9,893 bases of DNA from Bacteroidales bacterium (GCA_018433265.1 JAHDRO010000175.1:1-9893), one strand, 5' to 3'. Positions 1-8,414 are shown, counted from the stretch's first letter. Program-made: numbers and translations. The notes: generated by a model from the letters alone, not told the origin.

Positions 1-303
1 CATGTCGAACCTCATTCCATCTTCGACAAGTTCCATTATCCTGTGTGGTCCTTCATTGACGAGGATATTTACAGCAGTATGGTCACACAATCCACGACCA
101 GCTACAATTGTGTCTTCATAATGAAATGCCGGACTGTCTTCCTCATCAGTGACGGCAGCAATACCTCCCTGTGCATAATAGGAGTTGCTTTCTCTTATAT
201 TCGACTTTGTGATCAAAGCCACTTTCCCATAATTAGATGCTCTGTATGAGGCATATAAGCCGGCAAGTCCACTTCCAATAATGATATAGTCGTAATAGTG
301 CAT
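1..303 (-). CDS. nadB: L-aspartate oxidase, N-terminal part (cut by window edge)
   Basis: This is the first 101 codons of a flavoprotein that oxidises L-aspartate to iminoaspartate, the first step of de novo NAD synthesis in the cytoplasm. Reading the minus strand from the ATG at 303, residues 6-16 (YIIIGSGLAGL) form the dinucleotide-binding beta-alpha-beta turn with its GxGxxG glycines. Residues 39-51 (SNSYYAQGGIAAV) and the H61-x-E-D-T / AGRGLCD (68-74) block are signatures that separate NadB from fumarate reductase and succinate dehydrogenase flavoprotein subunits. The frame is open to base 1, so roughly four fifths of a usual protein of about 520 residues lies outside. It is transcribed divergently from the operon starting at 533. 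No partner genes (nadA, nadC) are visible. The family call is firm; the rest of the protein cannot be judged. Confidence 0.94.
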   Translation of the reverse strand, partial: MHYYDYIIIGSGLAGLYASYRASNYGKVALITKSNIRESNSYYAQGGIAAVTDEEDSPAFHYEDTIVAGRGLCDHTAVNILVNEGPHRIMELVEDGMRFDM

Positions 304-468
304 TCCCTATCTCTATGAGTTGCGAAATTACTCTTTTTTCTTTAAAGGTGCTTCACTTATGATAAACAATCTTAATATTACTTGGTTACTAATGGTTTGA
401 AATGTTAACTTGTTATACTTTGTTTATAAGGTTTAATAATCTATTATACAGAATATTAAATTGTTTAC

Positions 469-500
469 TTTGTATTTTGTATCAAATATTATTACCTTAG
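469..500 (+). promoter_or_regulatory. probable Bacteroidota-type promoter of the seven-gene operon
   Basis: TTTG at 469-472 and TACCTTAG at 493-500 are separated by 20 bases. This fits the Bacteroidota sigma-ABfr pattern (-33 TTTG, spacer of about 19-21, -7 TAnnTTTG), with one mismatch in the -7 box. Transcription would start near 507, leaving a leader of about 26 bases before the ATG at 533. The surrounding 304-532 region is very AT-rich, so chance matches are likely. Other partial boxes (TACTTTG ending at 422 and at 472, TATTTTG ending at 479) are one base short. I found no convincing -33/-7 pair for the divergent nadB gene; TAATTTCG (minus strand, 330-323) is a one-mismatch -7 candidate without a partner. 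No operator or riboswitch fold was recognised. Confidence 0.4.
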
Positions 501-532
501 CAAGCATATTTTGAAACTTAATACATAATTGT

Positions 533-1999
533 ATGTCAATCAGGGTTAATTGCTTCATTCCATATCAAGATGAAGCTCAAGTAAAAGAGACTGTTGATGG
601 ACTCAGAAGTAGTTCTATGACAGACCATATTTATCTTATGACTATCAATCCGGAAGCAAAGCCGTTGAAAGGATGTGAAATATTATATGTCGAATCTTTG
701 AAATGTGTACCGGCCATTAGGAAAATTGCAGAAAGAGCAGATGGCGATTTTACGCTTATCTATACTAAGTATTCAACTTTGGTTATGGGGTTGTTTGCTT
801 TGGATAGAATGGTAAAAATTGCAGAGGACAGTTCCGCTGCGATGGTTTATGCGGATCATTACCAAATAATTGATGGCAAAAAGAGCATCAGTCCGGTTAT
901 AACATATCAGATGGGAAGTCTTAGAGATGATTTTAATTTCGGTTCTGTTATTCTTTACAGGTCTTCATCTCTGAGAGAGGCAGTTTTGAGAATGAAAACC
1001 GATTATAAATTTGCCGGTCTGTACGACCTGCGTCTCAAAGTGTCTCAAAAGGGAAAACTTGTTCATATTAATGAATATCTTTATACTGAGATAGAGCAGG
1101 ATACTCGCAAGTCAGGTGAAAAAATATTTGATTATGTTGACCCAAAAAACAGGGAGGTCCAAATAGAGATGGAAGCTGCCTGTACAGAGCATTTGAAGGA
1201 AATAGGCGGTTACCTTAAACCAGATTTTAAGCATATTGAATTTTCTAAGGGCGACTTTGAATATGAAGCATCCGTAATAATCCCTGTCTTTAACAGGATT
1301 AGAACTATTTCTGACGCCATTTCCTCTGTATTAAGGCAAAAAACAACATTTAAATTTAATCTGATTGTTATTGATAATCACTCTACAGATGGTACTTATG
1401 AAGCAATCGAGATGTTCATCAGTGATGAGAGGCTGATTCATCTGGTGCCTGACAGAGATGATTTAGGTATAGGTGGTTGCTGGAATGTCGGTGTACATCA
1501 TCCTAAATGTGGCAAGTTTGCTGTTCAGCTTGACAGCGATGACATATATTCTGACGAAAATACTCTTCAAAAAATTGTGGACTCTTTTTATGCTCAAAAC
1601 TGCGCAATGGTTGTAGGTACCTACATGATGACGAATTTCAATATGGAAATGATTGCTCCAGGCATAATTGACCATAGAGAGTGGACTCCTGAAAATGGCA
1701 GGAACAATGCCCTGCGCATTAATGGTTTTGGAGCACCGAGAGCTTTTTATACCCCTGTTTTGAGAGAAATCAAGGTTCCCAACACGAGTTACGGAGAGGA
1801 TTATGCTTTAGGCTTAAATATTTCTCGTGAATATCAGATAGGCAGAATATATGAAGTTCTCTATCATTGCCGACGTTGGGAAGGAAACTCGGATGCTGCC
1901 CTCGATATAGTAAGGATGAACGCAAACAACACCTATAAGGATAGGATAAGAACGTGGGAGCTTCAGGCAAGAATTGCTATGAATAAAAGAGAGAAATAG
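533..1999 (+). CDS. two-domain family 2 glycosyltransferase
   Basis: This 488-residue protein has no signal peptide or membrane segment and is probably cytoplasmic. The C-terminal half (about 245-455) is a complete GT-A domain of family 2. It shows the first strand [10 protein letters not shown] (246-255), the nucleotide-binding DNHSTDGT (281-288), the metal-binding DxD-type LDSDD (333-337), the acceptor-side GEDYALG (421-427) and a CRRWEGNSD segment (446-454) like the (Q/R)xxRW motif. Such enzymes move a sugar from a nucleotide sugar to an acceptor. The N-terminal half (about 1-200) is built like a second GT-A domain: [20 protein letters not shown] (71-90) and [12 protein letters not shown] (104-115) align by eye with the usual GDY...DSDD... 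and ADVVYGDY... segments, but the acidic DxD is missing. Donor and acceptor cannot be told. It is the first gene of the operon, 4 bases before the DUF4922 gene. No Shine-Dalgarno sequence precedes the ATG. Confidence 0.85.
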   Translation: MSIRVNCFIPYQDEAQVKETVDGLRSSSMTDHIYLMTINPEAKPLKGCEILYVESLKCVPAIRKIAERADGDFTLIYTKYSTLVMGLFALDRMVKIAEDSSAAMVYADHYQIIDGKKSISPVITYQMGSLRDDFNFGSVILYRSSSLREAVLRMKTDYKFAGLYDLRLKVSQKGKLVHINEYLYTEIEQDTRKSGEKIFDYVDPKNREVQIEMEAACTEHLKEIGGYLKPDFKHIEFSKGDFEYEASVIIPVFNRIRTISDAISSVLRQKTTFKFNLIVIDNHSTDGTYEAIEMFISDERLIHLVPDRDDLGIGGCWNVGVHHPKCGKFAVQLDSDDIYSDENTLQKIVDSFYAQNCAMVVGTYMMTNFNMEMIAPGIIDHREWTPENGRNNALRINGFGAPRAFYTPVLREIKVPNTSYGEDYALGLNISREYQIGRIYEVLYHCRRWEGNSDAALDIVRMNANNTYKDRIRTWELQARIAMNKREK

Positions 2000-2003
2000 T
2001 TAG

Positions 2004-2954
2004 ATGTCAGAGTTAAATTCTGAGATGGTTAATGAGCTTTTCGAGGAGCAGCTTGACTCCTGGAAGCAGGCTCGTGATAATTATGAGGCACTTGACAGAG
2101 TCATGACCAGAGAGGTCAGTGTAGATGGTTTTATGTTTAAGATACAGTTTAACCCTGCACGAATTGTATCTTCTGCAGCCAAGGTAGATGCAAAGTCCAT
2201 AAAAGAGCGTAATTGCTTTTTATGTAAAGAAAACAGACCTGCCGTACAAAAGGGGATAGATTTTGCGTTTGATGATAAGGATCATTATACTGTTCTAATC
2301 AATCCATTTCCTATTTTTAAGCGACATCTTACAATTCCACTTGAAGAACACCGTGATCAACTTATCAGAGGAAGATTTAATGTTATGCTTGAGTTTGCAA
2401 GAAGGTTGACTGACTTTACAATTTTTTACAATGGGCCAAAATGTGGTGCTTCAGCTCCTGATCACTTTCATTTTCAAGCGGGGATAAAAGGTTTTTTGCC
2501 AATTGAGAGTTCTCACCTTAATACCAAAACATTTTTTTCTGATTCCGAAATAACCCTTGAACAGGTAGTTTCAGGGTTGCCGGGAATTATAATTATGGAA
2601 TCCTCGTCAGGAAGCAAGGCTGAAGATTTTTTTGACAATTTATACTCTTCACTTGAAATTAAAGAAGGGGAAAGAGAACCTATGCTTAATATTTTATGCA
2701 GTTACGAAAAAGGCAAATGGAGGATAGTGTTTTTTTTAAGGAAAAAACATCGTCCGGATGCCTTTTTTAAGGAGGGAGATGAAAATATATTGATCAGTCC
2801 CGCTTCAGTAGATCTTGGTGGAGTTTTGATTACTCCTCTCGAGAAGGATTTTGTCAAGCTAACCGCTAAAGATATCAACTCAATTTTATCGGAGGTTCTC
2901 ATATCATATGATGAACTTGAGACAATTGTCAAGAAATTGAAATTAATTATTTAA
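2004..2954 (+). CDS. DUF4922 protein, HIT/GalT-like nucleotidyltransferase or phosphorylase
   Basis: This 316-residue soluble protein belongs to the branch of the HIT superfamily that includes GalT, Apa1/Apa2 Ap4A phosphorylase and the GDP-hexose phosphorylases. The pattern G144-P-K-C-G-A-S-x-P-D-H154-F-H156-F-Q158 gives an HxHxQ active site, in which the second His would carry the nucleotidyl group. A CxxC pair (71-74, CFLC) together with H109 and H154 could make a structural zinc site like that of GalT. A C-terminal block, KKHRPDAFF (247-255) followed by ISPASVDLGGVL (264-275), matches the style of the Apa2/VTC2 C-terminal half. The substrate is unknown; splitting or making a sugar nucleotide is a reasonable inference given the adjacent glycosyltransferase. 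An in-frame TAG directly before the ATG at 2004 rules out an earlier start. DUF4922 membership is from recall, not a search. Confidence 0.8.
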   Translation: MSELNSEMVNELFEEQLDSWKQARDNYEALDRVMTREVSVDGFMFKIQFNPARIVSSAAKVDAKSIKERNCFLCKENRPAVQKGIDFAFDDKDHYTVLINPFPIFKRHLTIPLEEHRDQLIRGRFNVMLEFARRLTDFTIFYNGPKCGASAPDHFHFQAGIKGFLPIESSHLNTKTFFSDSEITLEQVVSGLPGIIIMESSSGSKAEDFFDNLYSSLEIKEGEREPMLNILCSYEKGKWRIVFFLRKKHRPDAFFKEGDENILISPASVDLGGVLITPLEKDFVKLTAKDINSILSEVLISYDELETIVKKLKLII

Positions 2955-2964
2955 CAATACTCAT

Positions 2965-4284
2965 ATGACAGAACCTCAAGTAACTGTAGGAATAATGTTT
3001 GAACCCAAGATCGAGTTCAAACTTAATGGATTGTTTATTTGTAATAATCTCAAAATCGAAGGTCCTCAAACTGTCAATTTTTGTAATGGCAAGATCGAGT
3101 GGATGGGAGATTTGTTTGAAGAATTGTTATTTGAGCCTGAAGACAGACAAAACGATTCTTTTGAACTAATTGGGGTTACAATTGGAATTAATTTCCATTG
3201 GGAACGAAAGGAAAATCAGACTTTCCGTGGTTCTCTCAAATTTATTGTTGAAAATGAAAAGATAACTGCGATAAACATTATTGAGGTTGAAGAGTATCTT
3301 ACTTCGGTTATATCATCTGAAATGAGTGCTACAGCTTCTCTGGAACTGCTCAAGGCTCATGCTGTCATTTCAAGATCGTGGCTTATGGCTCAGATTCAGA
3401 AGAACAGAGACATCTCCAACTCACAAAAGATTTATTCTACAGTTCACGATACTCCGAGAGAATTGATAAAATGGTATGACAGAGAAGATCACATTAGATT
3501 TGACATTTGTGCGGATGATCATTGTCAGCGTTATCAGGGGATAACCAGGGCATCAACAGAGATTGTGAAAGATGCAATTGCACAGACAAGAGGGCAGTTG
3601 CTCATGTACGGAGGTAAAATATGTGATGCACGCTATTCCAAAAGTTGTGGAGGAGTTCTTGAAGAATTTGGCAGTTGCTGGGAAGATGTAAATTATCCCT
3701 ATCTGGTCAAAAAGCGAGACAGTATGACACATACTGAAGTTCCCGATCTCACCGTAGAACTTAACGCAAGAGAGTGGATTTTATCTTCACCGGAGGCTTT
3801 TTGCAATACAACCGACCAAAAGATATTGTCTCAGGTATTGAATAACTATGATCAGGAGACTGTGAATTTTTACAGGTGGAGCGTGACCTATACACAGCAT
3901 GAATTGTCTGCACTCATAAAGAAACGTTCCGGAACTGATTATGGTGAGATTATTGATCTTCTGCCAGTCCAGAGGGGTACATCGGGGCGTCTGGTGAAGC
4001 TTAAAATTGTAGGGACAAAAAGAACAAGAATTATTGGGAAAGAACTTGAGATAAGGAGAACACTTTCCGATACACATCTTTACTCTTCAGCATTTATTGT
4101 ATCGAGGCTTGATGTAGATAATAAGGGAATTCCTGGACGTTTTATACTCAAAGGAGCAGGATGGGGTCATGGAGTGGGACTTTGCCAAATTGGGGCAGCT
4201 GTCATGGGAGAGAAAGGTTATAAGTACAATGAAATTTTACTTCATTATTTTGTAGGTGCATCTATCGAAAAATTATATCTATAA
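2965..4284 (+). CDS. SpoIID/LytB-domain protein (probable lytic transglycosylase)
   Basis: The SpoIID domain fills about residues 85-439 of 439. Seen motifs are YLTSVISSEM (111-120), where E119 corresponds to the catalytic Glu of SpoIID; LKAHAVISRSWL (129-140); CADDHCQRYQG (182-192); YSKSCGG (224-230); and GAGWGHGVGLCQIGA (397-411). SpoIID of Bacillus cleaves denuded glycan strands and leaves anhydroMurNAc ends; that activity is assumed here by homology. The first 85 residues are a polar, beta-like extension. There is no N-terminal hydrophobic segment, so the protein has no visible route to the periplasm where its substrate would be. A later start would not help, since no hydrophobic stretch precedes the domain. 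It lies 10 bases after the DUF4922 gene and 11 before the AmpG-like gene. The family is certain; location and activity are not. Confidence 0.88.
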   Translation: MTEPQVTVGIMFEPKIEFKLNGLFICNNLKIEGPQTVNFCNGKIEWMGDLFEELLFEPEDRQNDSFELIGVTIGINFHWERKENQTFRGSLKFIVENEKITAINIIEVEEYLTSVISSEMSATASLELLKAHAVISRSWLMAQIQKNRDISNSQKIYSTVHDTPRELIKWYDREDHIRFDICADDHCQRYQGITRASTEIVKDAIAQTRGQLLMYGGKICDARYSKSCGGVLEEFGSCWEDVNYPYLVKKRDSMTHTEVPDLTVELNAREWILSSPEAFCNTTDQKILSQVLNNYDQETVNFYRWSVTYTQHELSALIKKRSGTDYGEIIDLLPVQRGTSGRLVKLKIVGTKRTRIIGKELEIRRTLSDTHLYSSAFIVSRLDVDNKGIPGRFILKGAGWGHGVGLCQIGAAVMGEKGYKYNEILLHYFVGASIEKLYL

Positions 4285-4295
4285 CATATTAAATT

Positions 4296-6161
4296 ATGAG
4301 TAACAAAAAGAGATCTCCCTGGGCGTGGATACCTACTCTGTATTTTGCCGAGGGGCTGCCATATGTTGCAGTAATGACTGTCTCTGTGATCATGTACAAG
4401 AGATTAGGTATTTCTAATGCTGATATCGCTTTATATACGAGCTGGCTCTATTTACCTTGGGTTATAAAACCATTTTGGAGTCCTTTTATAGATTTGCTTA
4501 AAACTAAACGATGGTGGGTGGTAACGATGCAATTCTTAATAAGTGTGGGACTTGCAGGAGTTGCGTTTACTATCCCTGCAAGCAATTTCTTTCAGCTGAC
4601 TCTTGCCGTATTTTGGCTGATTGCTTTTTGCTCTGCAACGCACGATATTGCAGCTGATGGCTTTTACATGCTTGCGCTTGACAGTCATGATCAGGCTATG
4701 TATGTTGGGATTAGAAGTACTTTTTACAGAGTTGCCACTATTACAGGCCAGGGGATACTGGTTATTATTGCCGGTTTACTCGAAATGTCAACAGGTTTGC
4801 AGCCGGCAGAGTTTAAAGTTAATGCAGGGCCTCAATACACCTCTTCTTTTGTTATTCCTCAGGCTGAGGATACTGTAATCTCATCTGCAACAGGAGAAGA
4901 TGATTACAAATTTATTTTGAATCCATCTGTTGTCAATTTAAGTACAAGAACTGTTGCTGTAGATTCGGCTGCCATTCTTAAGGCATATGCCTTAGAAAAC
5001 AACATTGCGAATGGTTTTGTGGAGCCAGAAAAGAGTGCAGGTAATGTAAAAAAAGAGGCATCATGGTGGACAGAGCATGTCTCAACACCTTTAGGCGCTT
5101 TTATTGAAGAAAATTTTGGAGAAAAAAACAGTGGAAAGGTTGTTCACGAGATGAACGGGAATGCCCAACTTGTGACTGTCAGACTAAACAAGGCTCCTGC
5201 AAGTGGAGAAAAAATCGTGTTGAATACTGCCATGAAAAAAGGTGATAAAAGCATTTTTATTGCTCATGGTGAGAGAATTACATTTACCTCAGAAAACTGG
5301 GACAAACCTGCATATATATTGGTACAGGCAGATCCTAAACTTGATCATGAGACATCGACTGTCTTTAGAGGACTTTCCGGAAATATTCCCCTTGCATGGT
5401 CTGTAACTTTTTTCATTTTGGCCGGCTTTTTCCTTGCAATTGCAGTTTATCATAGATACATTCTTCCACGGCCAGATACTGACAGACCGGCTAGAGAAGT
5501 TACGGCAAAGACAATTTTCAAGGAATTTTTTGCAACATTTGCCTCTTTCTTCAAGAAAAAACAGATATGGGTTGCTATTTTGTTCATGTTACTCTATCGT
5601 CTCCCTGAAGCTCAACTGGTTAAATTGATTACTCCATTCTTGCTTGATGCCAGAGAGGTCGGAGGGATGGGACTTACCACAGGCCAGGTAGGTCTTGTCT
5701 ATGGTACTGTAGGCATCTTGGCTCTGACAATTGGCGGAATTATAGGTGGAATAGTTGCTGCCAAGGGAGGACTTAAAAAGTGGCTTTGGCCGATGGCGTG
5801 GAGTATATCGCTTACTTGTATCACATTTGTATATTTGAGCATATTCCAGCCTGAAAACTTTTTTGTAGTCAATCTTTGTGTCTTTATTGAGCAGTTTGGA
5901 TATGGTTTTGGTTTCACGGCCTATGTGCTGTATTTGATATATTTCTCTGCCGGAGAACACAAGACGGCACATTATGCTATATGTACGGCTTTCATGGCAC
6001 TGGGCATGATGTTGCCAGGTATGATGGCTGGCTGGTTGCAGGAACTTGTAGGATATAGAAATTTCTTTTGGTGGGTGATGATATGCTGTCTGGCCACAAT
6101 TATTGTAACAGCCTTTATTAAAGTAGATGAATCCTTTGGTAAAAAAGAAGTTAAAGCATGA
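4296..6161 (+). CDS. ampG: AmpG-like major facilitator permease with large periplasmic insert
   Basis: This is an inner-membrane carrier of the AmpG branch of the major facilitator superfamily, known for importing GlcNAc-anhydroMurNAc and its peptides for cell-wall recycling. The N-terminal WAWIPTLYFAEGLPY (9-23), the first loop LYLPWVIKPFWSPFID (51-66) and SATHDIAADGFYML (113-126) are AmpG-style motifs. Hydrophobic segments lie near 10-33, 44-63, 73-93, 98-118, 143-163, 366-387, 424-450, 465-490, 496-516, 522-550, 558-582 and 588-608, giving twelve. Between the fifth and sixth sits about 200 polar residues (165-365), which the topology puts in the periplasm; this is why the protein has 621 residues against roughly 430-490 for typical AmpG. 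The end of that insert looks like a small beta-sandwich. The stop overlaps the start of namZ (ATGA), which supports translational coupling. Substrate specificity is inferred from family and neighbours. Confidence 0.85.
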   Translation: MSNKKRSPWAWIPTLYFAEGLPYVAVMTVSVIMYKRLGISNADIALYTSWLYLPWVIKPFWSPFIDLLKTKRWWVVTMQFLISVGLAGVAFTIPASNFFQLTLAVFWLIAFCSATHDIAADGFYMLALDSHDQAMYVGIRSTFYRVATITGQGILVIIAGLLEMSTGLQPAEFKVNAGPQYTSSFVIPQAEDTVISSATGEDDYKFILNPSVVNLSTRTVAVDSAAILKAYALENNIANGFVEPEKSAGNVKKEASWWTEHVSTPLGAFIEENFGEKNSGKVVHEMNGNAQLVTVRLNKAPASGEKIVLNTAMKKGDKSIFIAHGERITFTSENWDKPAYILVQADPKLDHETSTVFRGLSGNIPLAWSVTFFILAGFFLAIAVYHRYILPRPDTDRPAREVTAKTIFKEFFATFASFFKKKQIWVAILFMLLYRLPEAQLVKLITPFLLDAREVGGMGLTTGQVGLVYGTVGILALTIGGIIGGIVAAKGGLKKWLWPMAWSISLTCITFVYLSIFQPENFFVVNLCVFIEQFGYGFGFTAYVLYLIYFSAGEHKTAHYAICTAFMALGMMLPGMMAGWLQELVGYRNFFWWVMICCLATIIVTAFIKVDESFGKKEVKA

Positions 6162-7387
6162 AAAAAATAAAAATAATATGTATTGTTTTCCTCTCTCTCT
6201 CTGCATTGAGAGGATATTCTCAAAAGGTAATGACGGGTTTGGAAGTTCTCAAGGCTTCAAATTTCAAAATACTTGAGGGGAAAAGAGTTGGTCTTATAAC
6301 AAATCCAACAGGGTTTGACAATAATATAAAATCGACTGTAGATATCTTGTTTGAGGCTCCTAATGTTAAACTGGTAGCCCTATTTGGGCCTGAACACGGA
6401 GTAAGAGGTAATGCTCATGCTGGCGATAGGGTAGAGGCAAGCACGGACCCTAAAACCGGATTACCTGTTTTTTCTCTCTATGGGGATACCAGAAAGGCTA
6501 CGCCAGAGATGCTTAAGGGGATAGATGTATTGGTATATGACATACAAGATATAGGATGCAGATCTTTTACCTATATAAGTACAATGGGACTGGCTATGGA
6601 AGCTGCTGCTGAAAATAATATCGAATTTGTAGTTCTTGACAGGCCTAATCCTCTTGGCGGCCTGAAGGTAGAAGGCAATGTAGTGGAAGATGGGTTTATC
6701 TCATTTGTCAGTCAGTTTAAAATACCATACGTTTATGGGTTAACTTGCGGTGAACTTGCCACCTTGCTCAATGAGGAGGATATGATAAAAGGTCATTGCA
6801 AGCTGACAGTAGTACCTATGAAAGGATGGAAGAGAGAGATGACTTTTGATCAGACAGGACTTCAATGGGTACCATCGTCACCTCATATTCCTCAACCAAT
6901 CAGTGCAATTTGCTACCCTGTCTCAGGAATACTTGGGGAGTTGGGATACCTTTCTATAGGTGTGGGTTATACAATTCCTTTTCAGATGTTTGCAGCAGAG
7001 TGGATAGATGCTGAGGAACTTGCAGCAAGGTTGAACAGTTACAAATTGCCCGGTGTGAGATTTAGACCTATGTATCTTAAACCTTTTTATTCTGTAGGAG
7101 CAGGAAAAGATTTTCAAGGAGTTCAGGTTCATATACTTAACTATCAGACTTGTGCGCTTACAGATATTCAGTTTTATGTCATGCAGGCTGTTGCCGAACT
7201 TTGGCCGGAAAAAGCTGTTTTTAATAATGCGGATGTCAAGAGATTTAATATGTTTGACAAAGTTTCCGGCACAGATGTTATCCGTAAAAAATTTTCAGAA
7301 AGAAACAGATTCGAAGATATAAAGGATTACTGGTACAAAGATGTTGAAAACTTTAAAAAGCTTTCAAAGAGATATTACATTTATTAG
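6158..7387 (+). CDS. namZ: exo-beta-N-acetylmuramidase, DUF1343 family (GH171)
   Basis: Members of this family, characterised in Bacillus subtilis and Tannerella forsythia, remove MurNAc from the non-reducing end of peptidoglycan fragments. The 409-residue protein starts with a signal peptide (K2-K3, hydrophobic 5-17, probable cleavage near GYS-QK at 21-22), so it is exported, presumably to the periplasm. Family motifs visible are GLITNPTG (45-52), FGPEHG (76-81, probable active-site region), VYDIQDIGCRSFTY (126-139), LDRPNPLGG (160-168) and the C-terminal RFRPMYLKP (301-309). The length is normal and no key block is missing. The start overlaps the last codon of the AmpG-like gene, so hydrolase and importer are made together, as expected if NamZ products or the remaining fragments are taken up. 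The family is clear; the exact substrate here is by homology. Confidence 0.87.
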   Translation: MKKIKIICIVFLSLSALRGYSQKVMTGLEVLKASNFKILEGKRVGLITNPTGFDNNIKSTVDILFEAPNVKLVALFGPEHGVRGNAHAGDRVEASTDPKTGLPVFSLYGDTRKATPEMLKGIDVLVYDIQDIGCRSFTYISTMGLAMEAAAENNIEFVVLDRPNPLGGLKVEGNVVEDGFISFVSQFKIPYVYGLTCGELATLLNEEDMIKGHCKLTVVPMKGWKREMTFDQTGLQWVPSSPHIPQPISAICYPVSGILGELGYLSIGVGYTIPFQMFAAEWIDAEELAARLNSYKLPGVRFRPMYLKPFYSVGAGKDFQGVQVHILNYQTCALTDIQFYVMQAVAELWPEKAVFNNADVKRFNMFDKVSGTDVIRKKFSERNRFEDIKDYWYKDVENFKKLSKRYYIY

Positions 7388-7424
7388 AAATGTGTAGCTT
7401 TATATTGAGAAAAACTTATTGGTT

Positions 7425-8405
7425 ATGAAAAAGCTATTTTTACTCCTTTTCGTAGCAACTGTAGCAATCAGCTGCTCAAACCCGTTGAAAAAGTCTATAG
7501 TCGAGACTTTGACCGCTGACGAGCTTGCCAGGATAGAAAAGAATAATTCTGAGTTTATGCCTGTATATACTCTTTTACAGTCTTTTAAGGATTCCCTGTT
7601 AAAGGATGAAGCTATAAAAGAAATGTGGGAAGGAATTACTTACAAAAGAGTTGATGAATTTATCAAGTATATGAACGATACCATCTCTTTTAACAAAGTA
7701 AAAGACAGTCTTCACGGTGTGTGGGAACAGCAGTATGGCCAGTATTCCCACAAAGTTGACTCAGTTTTGGCCTACTGGAAAAGCTATAGAGAGGCTAATG
7801 ATGCCAGCCAGTATGTAAAGATAGAATTGGAAAATATAGACAAAGAATATTATCCTTACTCTAACAAGCTTAATAATGTTAGCTTTGAGATAAAAGTAAC
7901 TCCACTGCGTGGCCCTATAGATTACCTGAGGTTCAGTTATAAAGTGATTCCAAGGTCTGCAATAGACAGAGCCAAGTCTGATTATGATATTTACCATTCT
8001 TCTCTTTATGAAGCGTCCCGGTGTACTATCACAGAACGTTTTTCAGGACCTTTGACAAATTACTGGGAGGCTAATTACACAAACAGAAAGATTCTTGAGG
8101 AGAGGAATATTGAGACTTTCAAGAGAGATTTTGTAGTTTATTTTGAGGTTGACGAACTTAGACAGGGAGGTAAAAGGATCACAAAAAGCAATGTTAATGT
8201 TCCGGCGTCAGTGTTGAACTATTGGAAGAACGAAAATGATCCGGTTATGAAAGAAAAATATGCCAAAGATATAGTTAAGGATATTTTAGGGGTTGATTTT
8301 GTTTCTGAGCAGGAATTTTACAACAACGCATTTGAAAAATATATAGAAAACAAAGATAAAGAGGTTTATGAACTTCTTAAACTTTGCGGTTATCGTCAAT
8401 TTTAA
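7425..8405 (+). CDS. predicted lipoprotein of unknown family
   Basis: The best start is the ATG at 7425, six bases inside a longer frame that opens with TTG at 7419, because it gives a clean lipoprotein signal: MKKLFLLLFVATVAIS followed by C17. The mature part would be about 310 residues, anchored by a lipidated Cys. Residues after the Cys (SNPLKK) lack the run of Asp/Glu used as a surface-export signal in Bacteroidota, so a periplasm-facing anchor is more likely than the cell surface. About residues 18-130 are highly charged and probably helical, the middle (130-260) is mixed with several aromatic-rich strands, and the tail is helical with a single late Cys. No catalytic motif or known family was recognised. 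It sits 37 bases after namZ and 9 before the GDPD gene, so an envelope role linked to those enzymes is the only supported inference. Confidence 0.88.
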   Translation: MKKLFLLLFVATVAISCSNPLKKSIVETLTADELARIEKNNSEFMPVYTLLQSFKDSLLKDEAIKEMWEGITYKRVDEFIKYMNDTISFNKVKDSLHGVWEQQYGQYSHKVDSVLAYWKSYREANDASQYVKIELENIDKEYYPYSNKLNNVSFEIKVTPLRGPIDYLRFSYKVIPRSAIDRAKSDYDIYHSSLYEASRCTITERFSGPLTNYWEANYTNRKILEERNIETFKRDFVVYFEVDELRQGGKRITKSNVNVPASVLNYWKNENDPVMKEKYAKDIVKDILGVDFVSEQEFYNNAFEKYIENKDKEVYELLKLCGYRQF

Positions 8406-8414
8406 ACATTTATT

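Noticed and set aside
43..249. A 68-codon plus-strand frame at the left edge
   Set aside because: It is antisense to nadB, whose translation carries clear family motifs over the same bases.
304..532. Riboswitch, small RNA or second regulatory element in the divergent intergenic region
   Set aside because: The stretch is AT-rich with only short, weak inverted repeats, and I could not recognise any conserved aptamer or RNA gene in it.
5589..6206. A 205-codon minus-strand frame opposite the AmpG-like gene
   Set aside because: It is antisense to a well-supported membrane protein, has no family motif, and its composition (many Cys, Ser, His, Tyr) is typical of the reverse of a hydrophobic coding region.
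7395..7402. TAGCTTTA in the 37-base gap before the lipoprotein gene as an internal -7 promoter box
   Set aside because: It differs by one base from TAnnTTTG and no TTTG element lies at the required distance upstream, so chance is the simpler explanation.
7419..7424. TTG at 7419 as the start of the lipoprotein gene
   Set aside because: The ATG at 7425 gives the normal MKK lipoprotein signal; the TTG only adds two residues and weakens the positively charged start.
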